Assembly: GCF_000347175.1 (NCBI RefSeq)
Contig: NZ_ANIK01000028.1
Span: 124,001 to 188,000, forward strand
Direction of reading: 5' to 3'
Length of the DNA: 64,000 nt
From: Leptospira alstonii serovar Sichuan str. 79601
Lineage (GTDB): Bacteria; Spirochaetota; Leptospiria; Leptospirales; Leptospiraceae
Position 1 is the stretch's first letter. The number at the start of each line of letters is the position of its first letter. The translations under genes were made by a program, and so were the position numbers. Positions 1 through 24,712 of the stretch are shown in pieces. The notes under the pieces were generated by a model that saw nothing but the letters and a program-made list of their open reading frames with translations, had not been told where the DNA came from and searched no databases.

Positions 1-361
<361 letters not shown>

Positions 362-365
362 TTTT

Positions 366-1212
<847 letters not shown>

Positions 1213-1252
1213 GTGAAGCGGATATTTGAATCCCATAACGCAGACATCGTTT

Positions 1253-1310
<58 letters not shown>

Positions 1311-1334
1311 CACTTTTTATTCAAAAATCCGAGA

Positions 1335-2633
<1,299 letters not shown>

Positions 2634-2664
2634 AACTTAAAGTACCTCGTTTGGATCTGAAAAT

Positions 2665-2723
<59 letters not shown>

Positions 2724-2729
2724 AGAAAA

Positions 2730-3266
2730 ATGGGAGAAGGGTCACTCTCACAGGAAGACATAGACGCCCTTTTAACGGGCGGTGGCGGCGAAACCTCGCC
2801 TGCTGCTGGAGCCGAAAGCGGGTCCGATTTCAATTTAAGTGGAGAACTCGATTCTCTTTTGGGCGGAGCCGGTGGCAGTGGAGAAGCGGGCGGAGGCGGT
2901 GAAAGTTCCGGAACCGATTCTCCTTCTTTCGCGGATATTTCCGCCGCGCTTGGACCTTCACCAACTCCTGCGCCTTCCGCTCCAAGACCGACGTCTCGTC
3001 AGTCTTCACCAACCCAATCGACAAACTTAAATTTACTGATGGACGTAAACCTTGCGCTCACTGTGGAGTTAGGTAGAACGAACATGTATATCAAAGACGT
3101 AAACGGTTTGAACGAAGGTGTGGTCGTTGAGTTGGATAAGAATGTGGGAGAGGATTTGGACATTCTTGCAAATGGTCGTTTGGTCGGTAGAGGAAAACTT
3201 GTAGCAATGGATGATTTTTACGGGGTCCAAATCACGGAAATTGTGGATCAGAGTCGAAGACTCTGA
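2730..3266 (+). CDS. fliN: Flagellar motor switch protein FliN
   Basis: 178 residues. The C-terminal 80 residues are a typical FliN/SpoA domain (LLMDVNLALTVELGRTN through VAMDDFYGVQITEIVD), part of the cytoplasmic C-ring that sets rotation direction. The first 16 residues contain SQEDIDALL, almost the same as the CheY-P-binding motif at the FliM N-terminus, followed by a long Gly/Ser/Pro-rich linker (residues 18-95). A good Shine-Dalgarno (AAGGAG) lies just upstream. The gene stands alone here; fliM is 7 kb downstream. Longer than E. coli FliN (137 residues) because of the tail and linker. Confidence 0.93.
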   Translation: MGEGSLSQEDIDALLTGGGGETSPAAGAESGSDFNLSGELDSLLGGAGGSGEAGGGGESSGTDSPSFADISAALGPSPTPAPSAPRPTSRQSSPTQSTNLNLLMDVNLALTVELGRTNMYIKDVNGLNEGVVVELDKNVGEDLDILANGRLVGRGKLVAMDDFYGVQITEIVDQSRRL

Positions 3267-3314
3267 TTTGGAACTTGTCTCAAAACTTATCTCGCGAACT
3301 GAAACGCGATCTAT

Positions 3315-3413
3315 CGAACGACCCGTAGGGAGTGAGATTGAGTTCAGAGAGCGTTTCAGCGAACGAGCAGCATTACCGAACGGACCGGTAGGGAGTGAGA
3401 TTGGTTCAGAGAG
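3315..3413 (+). repeat. Two direct copies of a dispersed 37-base element
   Basis: Copies at 3315-3351 and 3377-3413, 62 bases apart, share the core GTAGGGAGTGAGATTG followed by a TTCAGAGAG end, with a few substitutions. A further, more diverged and inverted copy lies at 24713-24745 (reverse strand: CGACCCATACGGAGCGACG then TTGAGTTCAT). The element is intergenic in each place. It looks like a member of a genome-wide short repeat family. Confidence 0.7.
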
Positions 3414-3446
3414 AATTGTAAAGCAAAATCGGAATCCCTAATATTC

Positions 3447-3480
3447 AAAAAAAGAAAACCAGGATGTTCACCGGGTTTTC
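3447..3480 (-). terminator. Rho-independent terminator of the nfeD-SPFH operon
   Basis: On the minus strand the arms GAAAACC (3480-3474) and GGTTTTC (3460-3454) can pair, and the hairpin is followed directly by seven T (3453-3447). It lies about 160 bases beyond the stop of the last SPFH gene, in the right orientation. Confidence 0.6.
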
Positions 3481-3641
3481 TATATGCAAGAATCGTTTTG
3501 TTCGATTCAAAAAAACGATTTTCGGTTTTTCTATGAAGACTTCCGTTCTTTCTAAAATGATCCTATCGAAGTTCCGACGAACAAACTCTCTTCATACGAT
3601 TTGAAAAGAGTCCATCCGTAGTAGTTCCGAAAAAACTACAT

Positions 3642-4574
<933 letters not shown>

Positions 4575-4575
4575 C

Positions 4576-5523
4576 TTACTGGCCTTCCTTATCTTTCGGA
4601 GTTCTTATTTCCGGTAACTTTCCGGTCACCTTGGAAAGTCCTTCAAACACTCCCGCGATGTTTGCAAGTTCCGCAGGAAGAATGGTGGTTTTAGAAACGC
4701 TTAAAATTTCTCCCAGACCGGTGAGATAATCCTCCGTAATCTGCAAGTTGACCGCTTCGCCGCCGCCTTCTCTGGAAATCGATTCCGCGATCATCTGAAT
4801 TCCTTTCGCTTTCGCAGCGGCGATGAGTTCTATTTCCAAGGCCTTACCGTCGGCTTCGTTGATCTTTTTTATCTTTTCCCCTTCGGAGATATTGATCGCT
4901 TCTTCTCTTTCTCCCACGGAACGATTGATTCGGGAAAGTTTTTCACCTTCTGAAATCGTGATTTCGGCTCTTTTGACTCGTTCCGCTTTTACCTGCTCTT
5001 CCATCTCGTGTAGAATTTCCTTAGGAGGAGAAATGTTTTTGATTTCGTATCTTGTGACTTTGATTCCCCAGGGATCGGTGGCCTCATCCAAAGCGCGCAC
5101 AACGTGGGAATTGATATCGTCCCTTTCCGCAAACGTCTGGTCGAGAATCAGTTTACCGATTTCGGAACGAAGAGTGGTTTGAGCGAGTTGTTGTGTAGCG
5201 AGCATATAGTTTTCGATCGCATAAGACGCCTTATACGCATCGACGACTTTCAGATAAAGAATTCCGTCCACCGCGATGGAAACGTTGTCCTTCGTGATGC
5301 ACATCTGAGGGGGGATGTCGATCGCGATCTCTTTCAGATTCTGTCTGTATTTTACGACTTCGATGACGGGCCATAAAAAATGGAACCCGGCTTCCAAAGC
5401 GCCATTGAATACTCCCACACGTTCCACGACGAAACAATACTGTTGCGGAACGATGATGAATGTTTTTCGAATCAGATAAATCAACGCTATGAAGAATAAC
5501 GTGAATATAAATCCTCCGGACAT
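4576..5523 (-). CDS. SPFH/Band 7 (stomatin/paraslipin-like) membrane protein
   Basis: 315 residues with the same architecture as its downstream paralogue: membrane helix at 5-20, stomatin core (FVVERVGVFNGALEAGFHF, PPQMCITKDNVSIAVDG, ATDPWGIKVTRYEIKNI), then a charged coiled-coil domain (VKRAEITISEGEKLSRINR) and a short tail. It is the middle gene of the nfeD-SPFH-SPFH operon. The family localises to membrane microdomains. I infer, but cannot show, that the NfeD protein encoded just upstream docks on this ring. Confidence 0.9.
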   Translation of the reverse strand: MSGGFIFTLFFIALIYLIRKTFIIVPQQYCFVVERVGVFNGALEAGFHFLWPVIEVVKYRQNLKEIAIDIPPQMCITKDNVSIAVDGILYLKVVDAYKASYAIENYMLATQQLAQTTLRSEIGKLILDQTFAERDDINSHVVRALDEATDPWGIKVTRYEIKNISPPKEILHEMEEQVKAERVKRAEITISEGEKLSRINRSVGEREEAINISEGEKIKKINEADGKALEIELIAAAKAKGIQMIAESISREGGGEAVNLQITEDYLTGLGEILSVSKTTILPAELANIAGVFEGLSKVTGKLPEIRTPKDKEGQ

Positions 5524-5554
5524 AAAATCTCCTTTTTTATTTTAAAATTAAAAA

Positions 5555-6019
5555 TCACTCTTCCGGAAGTTCCAAAGGTTCAACAAGAAAGGTGAGATTG
5601 TCGCGACTTAAAATTCTCGCCTTACTCCCTTTTGGAATCCTGGACTTTTGGGAAACCGCGTCCCACTCAACTCCTTGAAAAAGAATTCTTCCACCTTTTC
5701 TTTCTACAAGGATGTCTTTGACTACGGAAACGAGTCTTCCGATTTGGTCGTTTTCCGGAACTGCGTGTTCGGTCTGAGCAGGAAAGATTTTTCGGATCGT
5801 CGTACTTCCGACATAGATCAGAAGAGTCGAGAGTGATGCCCAGAGACCGAGTTGCCAGCCGATGGAAATATCGAAAAAATAAACGACAATCCCGGTGATA
5901 ATTCCGGATGTTCCTAAAAAAGCGACAAAGGTTCCCGGAATAAAAAATTCGGCGAGAATCAAAAGAACACCGCCGCCGATCCAAATCGTTACGGGCAGAT
6001 TGGAAAAAAAATCAGGCAT
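5555..6019 (-). CDS. NfeD-like membrane protein with C-terminal OB domain
   Basis: I place the start at the ATG at 6019 (MPDFFSNLPVTIW...), preceded by GGGGGAA at a good distance. A TTG at 6073 in the same frame has no such signal. The 154-residue product has two to three membrane helices (about 8-75) including LLILAEFFIPGT, and a C-terminal beta-rich OB fold (about 90-150: GRLVSVVKDILVERKGGRI and GSKARILSRDNLTFLVEPL). This is the short, protease-less NfeD form that works with stomatin-like proteins. The two following SPFH genes confirm the usual pairing. Confidence 0.87.
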   Translation of the reverse strand: MPDFFSNLPVTIWIGGGVLLILAEFFIPGTFVAFLGTSGIITGIVVYFFDISIGWQLGLWASLSTLLIYVGSTTIRKIFPAQTEHAVPENDQIGRLVSVVKDILVERKGGRILFQGVEWDAVSQKSRIPKGSKARILSRDNLTFLVEPLELPEE

Positions 6020-6068
6020 GAAAGACGTATTCCCCCGAGTGGAACAGGTTCGTAAATTTTTTTCAAAG

Positions 6069-6105
<37 letters not shown>

Positions 6106-6130
6106 AAAACGAACTATACAGAAGAAAGAC

Positions 6131-6571
<441 letters not shown>

Positions 6572-6594
6572 AAAATAATCTGGCAAAGATCGTA

Positions 6595-9505
<2,911 letters not shown>

Positions 9506-9561
9506 CCGAAAATCCGTATTTTTTCGCGGGTTTTGGGAGAATTTGCCGAAAATAAACCAGA

Positions 9562-11558
<1,997 letters not shown>

Positions 11559-11561
11559 TAT

Positions 11562-11590
11562 AAAAAAAGCGGCTCCAAGGCCGCCTTTTA
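11562..11590. terminator. Bidirectional Rho-independent terminator
   Basis: The arms GCGGC (11569-11573) and GCCGC (11580-11584) are separated by six bases. Seven A lie on the left and CTTTT on the right. It therefore ends both the fliM transcript (plus) and the converging ferredoxin transcript (minus). Confidence 0.85.
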
Positions 11591-11639
11591 GAATCCTGAT
11601 ACGGCGTCCGATCGGAAGCCGTGTTTGAATTTTAGAAAA

Positions 11640-11861
<222 letters not shown>

Positions 11862-12106
11862 AGGCTTTGATTCTCCTGGGTTGGTTCTCCCGGTCGCTTA
11901 AAAAAACAGGTTCCAAGATCAATTTTCTAATCATTGTTTAGACAGCAAGTTCTTTTCTTAGGTTCTTCTAACGAAGATCCGCGCATAGACGAATTTGGAA
12001 CAAATCAGAGTGAACTTGAGTAAAGTTAAAAACAGGGAAAACTGTGGACTTGAAATAAATTTCGTGCTACTTTGCCCGGAAAGAATTTATCGATAGGAGA
12101 ATCGGA

Positions 12107-13036
<930 letters not shown>

Positions 13037-13070
13037 AGATAGGTAACCAGAGAAGTTCTTCTTTTCTAAG

Positions 13071-13110
13071 ACTCCGGTTTCGTTATTTGTTACGCGAAGT
13101 CGGAGTTTTT
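13071..13110 (+). terminator. Rho-independent terminator after the FecR lipoprotein gene
   Basis: ACTCCG (13071-13076) pairs with CGGAGT (13101-13106), extended inward by TTCG/CGAA. The hairpin is followed by TTTTTG. It lies 35 bases past the stop. Confidence 0.75.
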
Positions 13111-13374
13111 GTCGCGCTTCCCGTTTAACTCAGAATTTGTTTTCTGAAATCGAAGAAGTAAATCTTGTAGGAGTTCCTACGGATTTTTGAGCTGGAAAGA
13201 TACTTGAAAATAGAATGATTTTCTAATATAGGAAAGCGTCGGAGTTTTTCTATCACCTACAATGCGCCCCTTAGGAAGCAATTCATTGAGTTTACCCAAC
13301 CAAAATCGGGAGGGGCTCAAAAATTTTCACGGCAGAACTGTCGGAACTCCGACAAGATTCTCACTTAGAAAAAA
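13111..13374. repeat. Intergenic palindromic elements (GGAnnTCC family)
   Basis: No gene is seen. There are two short hairpins of the same design: GTAGGA-GT-TCCTAC at 13167-13180 and TGTCGGA-AC-TCCGACA at 13339-13354. A degenerate half copy (GTCGGAGTTTTTC) lies near 13238. The same family recurs at 29.9-30.3 kb and 53.9-54.2 kb. Confidence 0.75.
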
Positions 13375-13647
<273 letters not shown>

Positions 13648-13653
13648 ATTTGC

Positions 13654-14055
<402 letters not shown>

Positions 14056-14151
14056 GGATAGTTCCTTGATGACCAGACTTTTCGATTTCTCTACCACGAA
14101 AATTCTTTTTCCCGAACGCGAATTCGTATCAAAGTCTTCAAGAAGGGTGGA

Positions 14152-15963
14152 ATGGATATCCAGAAGAAAATTGCCGTAGTTGATTTCGGTGGGCAATACG
14201 CTCACTTGATCGCATCCAGAATTAGAAGACTCGGAGCTTACACGGAAATTCTCTCCAACGAGGAACCACTTTCCAACTATAAAAAATATTCAGGCATCAT
14301 TCTTTCAGGAGGTCCGGAAAGCGTTTACGAACCCGATTCACCAACGATCACAACGGAAATTTTCGAGTTAGGAATTCCGGTTCTCGGAATTTGTTACGGC
14401 CACCAACTCATCATGAAACTCTTAGGTGGAGTTGTGGAACGCTCCGGGACGGGAGAATACGGTCCCGCTTCTCTGCAACTTCAGACTTCCAACGGAAATT
14501 CTCTCTTGAAGAATTTTGTAGGCGGGGAACAGGTTTGGATGAATCACGCGGACGAGGTCGTAAAACTTCCGGAAGGATTTTCGAGAATCGCATCTTCTAA
14601 AGACTGCGGTTATGCGGTTGTGGAGAATTTTTCCAAAAAAATCTTTGGGATTCAGTTTCACGCGGAAGTCAGTCACAGTGAAAAGGGATCGGTTCTACTC
14701 GACAACTTCATTCGGATCTGCGGGGCTTCGAGAACATGGGGAATCGATCAGTTCTTAAAAGAAAAAATCAAAGAGATCCAAGAGACGGTAAAACCGGAAC
14801 AAAAGATTTTCATGCTCGTTTCGGGCGGAGTCGATTCCACGGTTTCGTATTTACTTTTGTGTAAGGCTCTTGGAACGGAAAGGGTTCTCGGATTTTTAAT
14901 CGATACGGGTTTTATGAGAAAGGGAGAAGTTCTTCCTCTTCAGGAAAGACTCACTTTGCAAAACATTCACCTAACTGTGAGAGACGAGTCCGCGTTATTT
15001 TATGAAAGTCTCAAAGGTAAATCCGATCCGGAAGAAAAAAGAAAGATCGTCGGGAATTTATTTTTAGAAGCTCGAGATAGAGCTGTAAAAGATTTGGATC
15101 TGGAACACGGGGATTGGCTACTCGGTCAAGGAACGATTTATCCGGATACGATCGAATCCGGCGGCACCAAACATTCTCATACCATCAAGACGCATCACAA
15201 TCGTGTGGAAGCGATTCAAAAACTCATCGAAGAAGGAAAGGTCATCGAACCGATCCGTGATCTTTACAAGGACGAAGTAAGAGATCTCGGAGTTCTTCTC
15301 GGTTTGGAACCGGAATGGGTGGGACGCCATCCGTTCCCAGGACCTGGTCTCGTGGTTCGAATGCTCGCCGTAGAAAAAAAAGGAAAGGAAGAAGATCAGA
15401 AGGAGATCGATTCGTATCTTTCGGCACAGAATGGATTGTCCGGAAAAATTCTTCCGGTTGCAAGCGTGGGCGTCAAGGGAGATAGAAGATCTTACGCCAA
15501 CTGCGCGGTGTTAAACGACATTGGAACCGATTGGAAGACGTTGGACCGTGTGGCCACTCATCTTTCCAATCAATTTTCTTTTATCAATCGTGTCGTCCTT
15601 CTTCCGTTTGAACCGGACGTTCAAAAGTTGACCTTTCAATTTACGGGAATGCAGTTGGATCGGAAATGTTCCGATCTTCTCCGAGAAGCGGATCATGTAG
15701 TGGAATCCGTGATTCGAAAAGCGGGTCTCTATGATAAGATCTGGCAGATGCCGGTTGTACTTTTACCGATCGGTGAAAAAGAAAATGAGAAAAGCATTGT
15801 CCTTCGTCCCGTAGAATCTCAGGAGGCGATGACCGCTAACTTCTTTCGAATGGAACGTTCTCTGTTACAAGAAATCAAAACGGAAGTATTGAAAATTCCA
15901 GGAATTCGTTATGTGTTCTTTGACCTTACGAACAAACCTCCCGGAACGATCGAGTGGGAATGA
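14152..15963 (+). CDS. guaA: GMP synthase (glutamine-hydrolysing), long form
   Basis: 603 residues, well above the 510-525 of most bacteria. The glutamine amidotransferase domain has Cys81 in LGICYGHQ and the His/Glu pair in FHAEVSHSEKG. The PP-loop is SGGVDSTV. The region HPFPGPGLVVRML is followed by about 80 extra residues (GKEEDQKEIDSYLSAQNG to SYANCAVLNDI) before the C-terminal dimerisation part ending KPPGTIEWE. The enlarged C-terminal half recalls the eukaryotic-type enzyme. It converts XMP to GMP. Divergent from queF; the start regions are 96 bases apart. Confidence 0.95.
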   Translation: MDIQKKIAVVDFGGQYAHLIASRIRRLGAYTEILSNEEPLSNYKKYSGIILSGGPESVYEPDSPTITTEIFELGIPVLGICYGHQLIMKLLGGVVERSGTGEYGPASLQLQTSNGNSLLKNFVGGEQVWMNHADEVVKLPEGFSRIASSKDCGYAVVENFSKKIFGIQFHAEVSHSEKGSVLLDNFIRICGASRTWGIDQFLKEKIKEIQETVKPEQKIFMLVSGGVDSTVSYLLLCKALGTERVLGFLIDTGFMRKGEVLPLQERLTLQNIHLTVRDESALFYESLKGKSDPEEKRKIVGNLFLEARDRAVKDLDLEHGDWLLGQGTIYPDTIESGGTKHSHTIKTHHNRVEAIQKLIEEGKVIEPIRDLYKDEVRDLGVLLGLEPEWVGRHPFPGPGLVVRMLAVEKKGKEEDQKEIDSYLSAQNGLSGKILPVASVGVKGDRRSYANCAVLNDIGTDWKTLDRVATHLSNQFSFINRVVLLPFEPDVQKLTFQFTGMQLDRKCSDLLREADHVVESVIRKAGLYDKIWQMPVVLLPIGEKENEKSIVLRPVESQEAMTANFFRMERSLLQEIKTEVLKIPGIRYVFFDLTNKPPGTIEWE

Positions 15964-16290
15964 TATTCCCGTTGCTCGGACAGTCATTTTAAAAGAATCA
16001 CATGCCAAATATAGAATATTCTGGTTTTTTTGTATTCTAAAGTGCTTTTAGGTTGAATTGCGCCTTGAGATGTTTTAAGGTCGGAACGTCCTCCGGTATA
16101 ATTTTGTTTTAAAAAAACTGCCTACCATTTTTTGGACTCATTGAATCGAATTCGAAATGTTTAATGGTTTCCGTGAGAATGTTTTATCAGAGGTGATTTA
16201 CTTGCTGCCGTGGAAAAGTTCTAATTCTCCTTGACCGGTTAAGATCAGGTTTATAGAATCTCTTTAAAATACTTGAATCGAGAAAATTTT
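15964..16290. other. Intergenic region, nothing recognised
   Basis: 327 bases between guaA and the small lipoprotein gene. AT-rich, with no credible open frame, strong hairpin or family repeat that I can see. Confidence 0.5.
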
Positions 16291-16614
16291 ATGAAGAATT
16301 TTATTGTCGTATCTTTTGGAGTCGTGTTCTTAGCGTTCATTGGTTGCGTTGCTTATCAGCCGGGTTTTGTTAAAACCGCAATGGTTAGTTTTCCGCCAAA
16401 ACAGTCCGATTGTGAGTTTGCAATAATCACTACCGTGCCTCAAAAGAAATTTGAAGAAATCGGCGTGGTTGAAAATCAATCTATGGTAATCAGTATTGCG
16501 GATTTCAAAAAAATGTGTCAGCCTTATGTGTGTGCGAACGGAGGAGATGCAGTCGTTGCACTTGTAAACGGTCACGGAATTTACATCAAAGGAACTATTA
16601 TTAAATTCAAATAG
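16291..16614 (+). CDS. Small hypothetical lipoprotein
   Basis: I take the ATG at 16291 (MKNFIVVSFGVVFLAF); the TTG 18 bases upstream would put polar residues before the signal. The lipobox is FIGC, with Cys at about 19, giving 107 residues. The mature part has three more cysteines and a C-terminal GGDAVVALVNGHGIYIKG. That alternating pattern resembles DUF4156/RcsF-like outer-membrane lipoproteins, but the match is weak. The Shine-Dalgarno is poor. It stands alone. Confidence 0.65.
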   Translation: MKNFIVVSFGVVFLAFIGCVAYQPGFVKTAMVSFPPKQSDCEFAIITTVPQKKFEEIGVVENQSMVISIADFKKMCQPYVCANGGDAVVALVNGHGIYIKGTIIKFK

Positions 16615-16712
16615 CTTCCATCTAAGAATTTGGTGAAAGAACTCCTTTCTTTTTGCAACGATTTTATAAGGACATTGCTCTCCTTTGATCCATTGAAAGG
16701 AGAGCGAATCAT

Positions 16713-16990
16713 TCAAACAGAACTTTCAATTTTATAAACCTTTACCGATTGCGATTTTCCTTTTACGGTTACTTCATCCAAAAATTGATGTTTAAATCGG
16801 CTTGAGTCTCGAAGAGAAGCGACTGTAACCTCGCTTGCTATGATCGAGCAGGAGTATTGTTTACTCAAACCTTCGATGCGAGATGCTAAGTTGACGCTAT
16901 CCCCGATCACGGTGCCTTCCATTCGATTTTCATGACCGATGATCCCGAGTCCGGTATGAATGCCGATATCGATCGGTTTCTCGTTTGATT

Positions 16991-17015
<25 letters not shown>
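16713..17015 (-). pseudogene. Truncated class III adenylate/guanylate cyclase remnant
   Basis: About 100 residues match only the second half of a class III nucleotide cyclase domain: IDIGIHTGLGIIGHEN, the core TVIGDSVNLASRIEGLSKQ and the end VKGKSQSVKVYKIES. The first half, with the first metal-binding Asp and the base-recognising Lys region, is missing. Upstream in this frame lies the DUF4505 coding sequence read out of frame, so no upstream half remains. No start or ribosome site is visible. I read this as a degraded gene abutting, and by 25 bases overlapping, the end of the DUF4505 gene. Confidence 0.75.
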
Positions 17016-17431
<416 letters not shown>

Positions 17432-17434
17432 ATA

Positions 17435-17469
<35 letters not shown>

Positions 17470-17482
17470 CATACCTTATAAT

Positions 17483-17555
<73 letters not shown>

Positions 17556-17590
17556 TTACTAGTGGATAGATTTTAGGAATCAGTGGATAG

Positions 17591-17652
17591 GTAATTTACA
17601 GAGTGAAAAGATCGTACTTGTTAGAGTCTGATTCTTTTCGTACTAAATGTAA
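17591..17652 (+). repeat. Dispersed intergenic repeat, copy 1
   Basis: About 62 bases between the two tRNAs share a frame of conserved blocks (GATTTACAGAGT-like, TTAGAGTCTGATT and TACTAAA) with 24629-24692. The copies differ by several substitutions and small indels. Flanking both are short pieces of the form ACCACTAAC and TATCCACTA. Confidence 0.75.
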
Positions 17653-17673
17653 CTTACCACTAACATCTAAAAC

Positions 17674-17771
<98 letters not shown>

Positions 17772-17777
17772 ACGTAT

Positions 17778-20051
<2,274 letters not shown>

Positions 20052-20141
20052 TTTGTTTTCCCCAAAATTCCCTTAAAAAACCAATGACAGAGAAAGAATT
20101 CATTCTACCATTAGAAAAAAGAACTGAGAACAATCGAACCG

Positions 20142-21017
20142 ATGGGAAAATCAATTCCAAGCAAGAAAAAGAAAACAGAAAAAAAACAGGGAACTCGAAC
20201 TCTCCCACAAACGACGGGAAAAAAGTTATCCGTCGCAATCATCACTTACAACGAAGAAAAAAATATCGGAGACTGCATTCGGTCTTGTCTGGAAGTCGCG
20301 GACGAAATCGTGGTTCTGGACTCGATCAGCACTGACAAAACCGAAAAGATCTCCCGATCGTTTCCTTCCGTAAAATTTTATAAACAAAGATTCAAAGGTC
20401 ATATCGAACAAAAAAACGACGCGATCAACCTCTGCAAATACGATTGGATTCTTTCCTTGGATGCGGACGAAAGAATTTCACCCGAACTAAAAAATTCACT
20501 TCTTACATTCAAAGAAAAACAAGAAGACGAATCCGTAAGCGGTCTCCAAGTTTCTCGTCTTACCTTTCACATGGGAAGATTTATCCGTTATAGCGGTTGG
20601 TATCCCCAGTATCGTTATCGAATTTTTAAAAAAGGAAAGGCCGTTTGGGTGGGTGAAAATCCGCACGATTATATCAGCATCCAAGGAAAAGGAAACAAGA
20701 TCCACGGCGATATCATTCATTACAGTTTTCGGGATCTAACGCACCAGGTGAATACGATCAATCAGTTTTCTTCGATTGTCGCTTTAACGAGACAAAGAAA
20801 AGGAAAGAAATTTTCGTTTCTTCGAACAATTTACAAACCGTTTTCTAAGTTTATGGAAACCTATTTTTTCAAGTTCGGATTTTTGGACGGCTTTCCGGGT
20901 TGGGTCATCGCGGTGTCTTCCGCGTATTCCACGTTTTTAAAGGATGCAAAACAATACGAACTCGAACACGGAATGGTCGAACGCCCTTCCAACGTGAAAG
21001 AGGACTATGGCAATTAA
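20142..21017 (+). CDS. Family 2 glycosyltransferase (WaaE-like)
   Basis: 291 residues. A basic, Lys-rich N-terminal tail of about 27 residues precedes the GT-A fold: LSVAIITYNEEKNIGDCI, ADEIVVLDSISTDKTEKI, KNDAINLCKYDWILSLDADE (DxD metal site). A C-terminal amphipathic region PFSKFMETYFFKFGFLDG may sit on the membrane. The pattern fits the LPS core beta-1,4-glucosyltransferase group. The stop overlaps the next gene by 11 bases, so the two are coupled. Confidence 0.88.
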   Translation: MGKSIPSKKKKTEKKQGTRTLPQTTGKKLSVAIITYNEEKNIGDCIRSCLEVADEIVVLDSISTDKTEKISRSFPSVKFYKQRFKGHIEQKNDAINLCKYDWILSLDADERISPELKNSLLTFKEKQEDESVSGLQVSRLTFHMGRFIRYSGWYPQYRYRIFKKGKAVWVGENPHDYISIQGKGNKIHGDIIHYSFRDLTHQVNTINQFSSIVALTRQRKGKKFSFLRTIYKPFSKFMETYFFKFGFLDGFPGWVIAVSSAYSTFLKDAKQYELEHGMVERPSNVKEDYGN

Positions 21018-21780
21018 GTCGTTCTTCGGTAGATTCTTTTCTTTTTTTAAAAGAAGAAAACGAAAGAAAGGTTCAGCCGAAGAAACTCCTCCGGTTCGGG
21101 AAAGTTACGGTTATAAAAGAGAACTCGCCGATCTAAGAGAAAAGGCGGATCGTTTTTTTGTAACCCGGAAAAAAAACGGCGGACTCGTACACGAAACAAA
21201 ATATTATAAAATTCTAAAGAACGGTCCCAAACTTTTCAGACTGGAAGGAAAGGAAAAATCCGGAAGAGAATATTCTCTCGTGGTCAGCACCGGCAATTTC
21301 CTCAGTCAACAAGGCGATAAAATCTCCGGAGTTGTTTTTATTCCGGAAGCGGAATTAAACCGAATTCTTTCCTACGAACATTCCGATTTGAAAAGCGTCT
21401 TTTCCCGATTTCAACCCGACGGAATCGACGAGGACCTCAAGGTTTTATACGGAGAAACCGGTTCTTCTCAGGAAACCTGGAAGGACTTTTACAACTGGGA
21501 ACCGTTTTGGAAACAACAGATTTTCATTCGTTTGAAACCGAGTATTCTCTGCATTCTTCTCGTTTATATGGGAATCGAATTCGAACAATTCTTTCAGTCG
21601 AATTCCACAAAACGACTGAAAGCGATCGTCTCGGACGAATTGTATTTTTTAAACGTAAGCGGGAATCAAAAAGAAAATTCTCCTTATACGGAAAATCTTT
21701 CTCTGCAAGATTTTGAAAAAGCAAAGAAAGAATTTTTTCAAGTACTAGAACAGATACGCAAAAAAAGAGGAACAACGTAA
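21007..21780 (+). CDS. Hypothetical protein in the LPS gene run
   Basis: 257 residues, starting inside the end of the GT2 gene with AGAGG just upstream. The N-terminus is very basic ([17 protein letters not shown]), perhaps membrane-associating. There is no signal peptide. The segment [20 protein letters not shown] and what follows faintly recalls the helical repeats of FliG/MgtE N-domains, but not enough to assign. Location between a glycosyltransferase and gmhA suggests an envelope role by context only. Confidence 0.7.
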   Translation: MAIKSFFGRFFSFFKRRKRKKGSAEETPPVRESYGYKRELADLREKADRFFVTRKKNGGLVHETKYYKILKNGPKLFRLEGKEKSGREYSLVVSTGNFLSQQGDKISGVVFIPEAELNRILSYEHSDLKSVFSRFQPDGIDEDLKVLYGETGSSQETWKDFYNWEPFWKQQIFIRLKPSILCILLVYMGIEFEQFFQSNSTKRLKAIVSDELYFLNVSGNQKENSPYTENLSLQDFEKAKKEFFQVLEQIRKKRGTT

Positions 21781-21781
21781 A

Positions 21782-22369
21782 ATGGATACTAAGGAAATCG
21801 CTCTCGGTCAAATCCGAGATTCCATTGCCACCAAACAAAAATGTATCGATACGATTTTAGACGATATTACCAAAGCGGGAGAAATGGTTTCCAAGGTTTT
21901 ACAAACCGGAAACACGGTTTATCTCTGCGGAAACGGCGGTTCTTCCTGTGACGCTTCTCATATCGCGGCCGAACTCGTGGTTCGCTACAAATCCGGAAAC
22001 GAAAGAAAGGCTCTTCCCGCGCTTTCTCTTTCCGCGGACTCGGCGGTTTTGACCGCTTGTTCGAACGACTACGGTTACGAAGAAGTGTTTGCTAGACAGA
22101 TCGAAGCCTTTGGTAGAAAGGGAGATTTGCTCATCGGACTTTCTACCAGTGGAAATTCGAAAAACGTTTTATTGGCTCTTGAAAAGGCAAAAACCAGAGG
22201 AGTCAAAACCATATCGCTGTTAGGCGGGGACGGTGGAAAGATGAAAAACCTTTCCGATCTGGACGTGATCGTTCCGAGTAACGTGACCGCGAGAATCCAA
22301 GAGTCTCATATTTTAATCGGACATATCCTTTGTAGCATCGTAGAATACAATCTTTTCATGATGGAATGA
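21782..22369 (+). CDS. gmhA: Phosphoheptose isomerase (SIS domain)
   Basis: 195 residues, the usual length. The SIS fold shows [37 protein letters not shown] surroundings and [19 protein letters not shown]. These are GmhA signatures for turning sedoheptulose 7-phosphate into D-glycero-D-manno-heptose 7-phosphate, the first step of ADP-heptose synthesis for LPS core. It starts one base after the upstream stop, so it is probably in one operon with the glycosyltransferase. Confidence 0.9.
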   Translation: MDTKEIALGQIRDSIATKQKCIDTILDDITKAGEMVSKVLQTGNTVYLCGNGGSSCDASHIAAELVVRYKSGNERKALPALSLSADSAVLTACSNDYGYEEVFARQIEAFGRKGDLLIGLSTSGNSKNVLLALEKAKTRGVKTISLLGGDGGKMKNLSDLDVIVPSNVTARIQESHILIGHILCSIVEYNLFMME

Positions 22370-22379
22370 CCGCTCTTTT

Positions 22380-23147
<768 letters not shown>

Positions 23148-23168
23148 TCTCAGATAGTACGAGTGCGA

Positions 23169-24623
<1,455 letters not shown>

Positions 24624-24628
24624 GTAAG

Positions 24629-24692
24629 GTGATTTACAGAGTAGGAGAAATCGTAATTGATTAGAGTCTGATTTCTTTCATACTAAAAATAG
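24629..24692 (+). repeat. Dispersed intergenic repeat, copy 2
   Basis: Second copy of the element at 17591-17652, sharing GATTTACAGAGT, TTAGAGTCTGATT and ATACTAAA blocks in the same order and orientation. It starts just after the FHA gene's stop. Confidence 0.75.
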
Positions 24693-24712
24693 GAGAAACA
24701 CTGGTGAAAAAG

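Larger units (their letters stand above)
3267..3641. other. Intergenic region with dispersed-repeat copies and a terminator
   Basis: The 375 bases between fliN and the SPFH operon contain no convincing gene. They hold two diverged direct copies of a 37-base element and a terminator-like hairpin, both listed separately. The open frame that crosses the repeats is low-complexity and has no ribosome binding site. Confidence 0.7.

Noticed and set aside
3211..3441. Open frame across the repeats downstream of fliN as a gene.
   Set aside because: It overlaps the end of fliN in another frame, lacks a ribosome site and its sequence simply follows the repeat copies.
14056..14205. Longer QueF with 50 extra N-terminal residues.
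   Set aside because: It would overlap the guaA start. The ATG at 14055 has an AAGGA site and gives the usual unimodular length.
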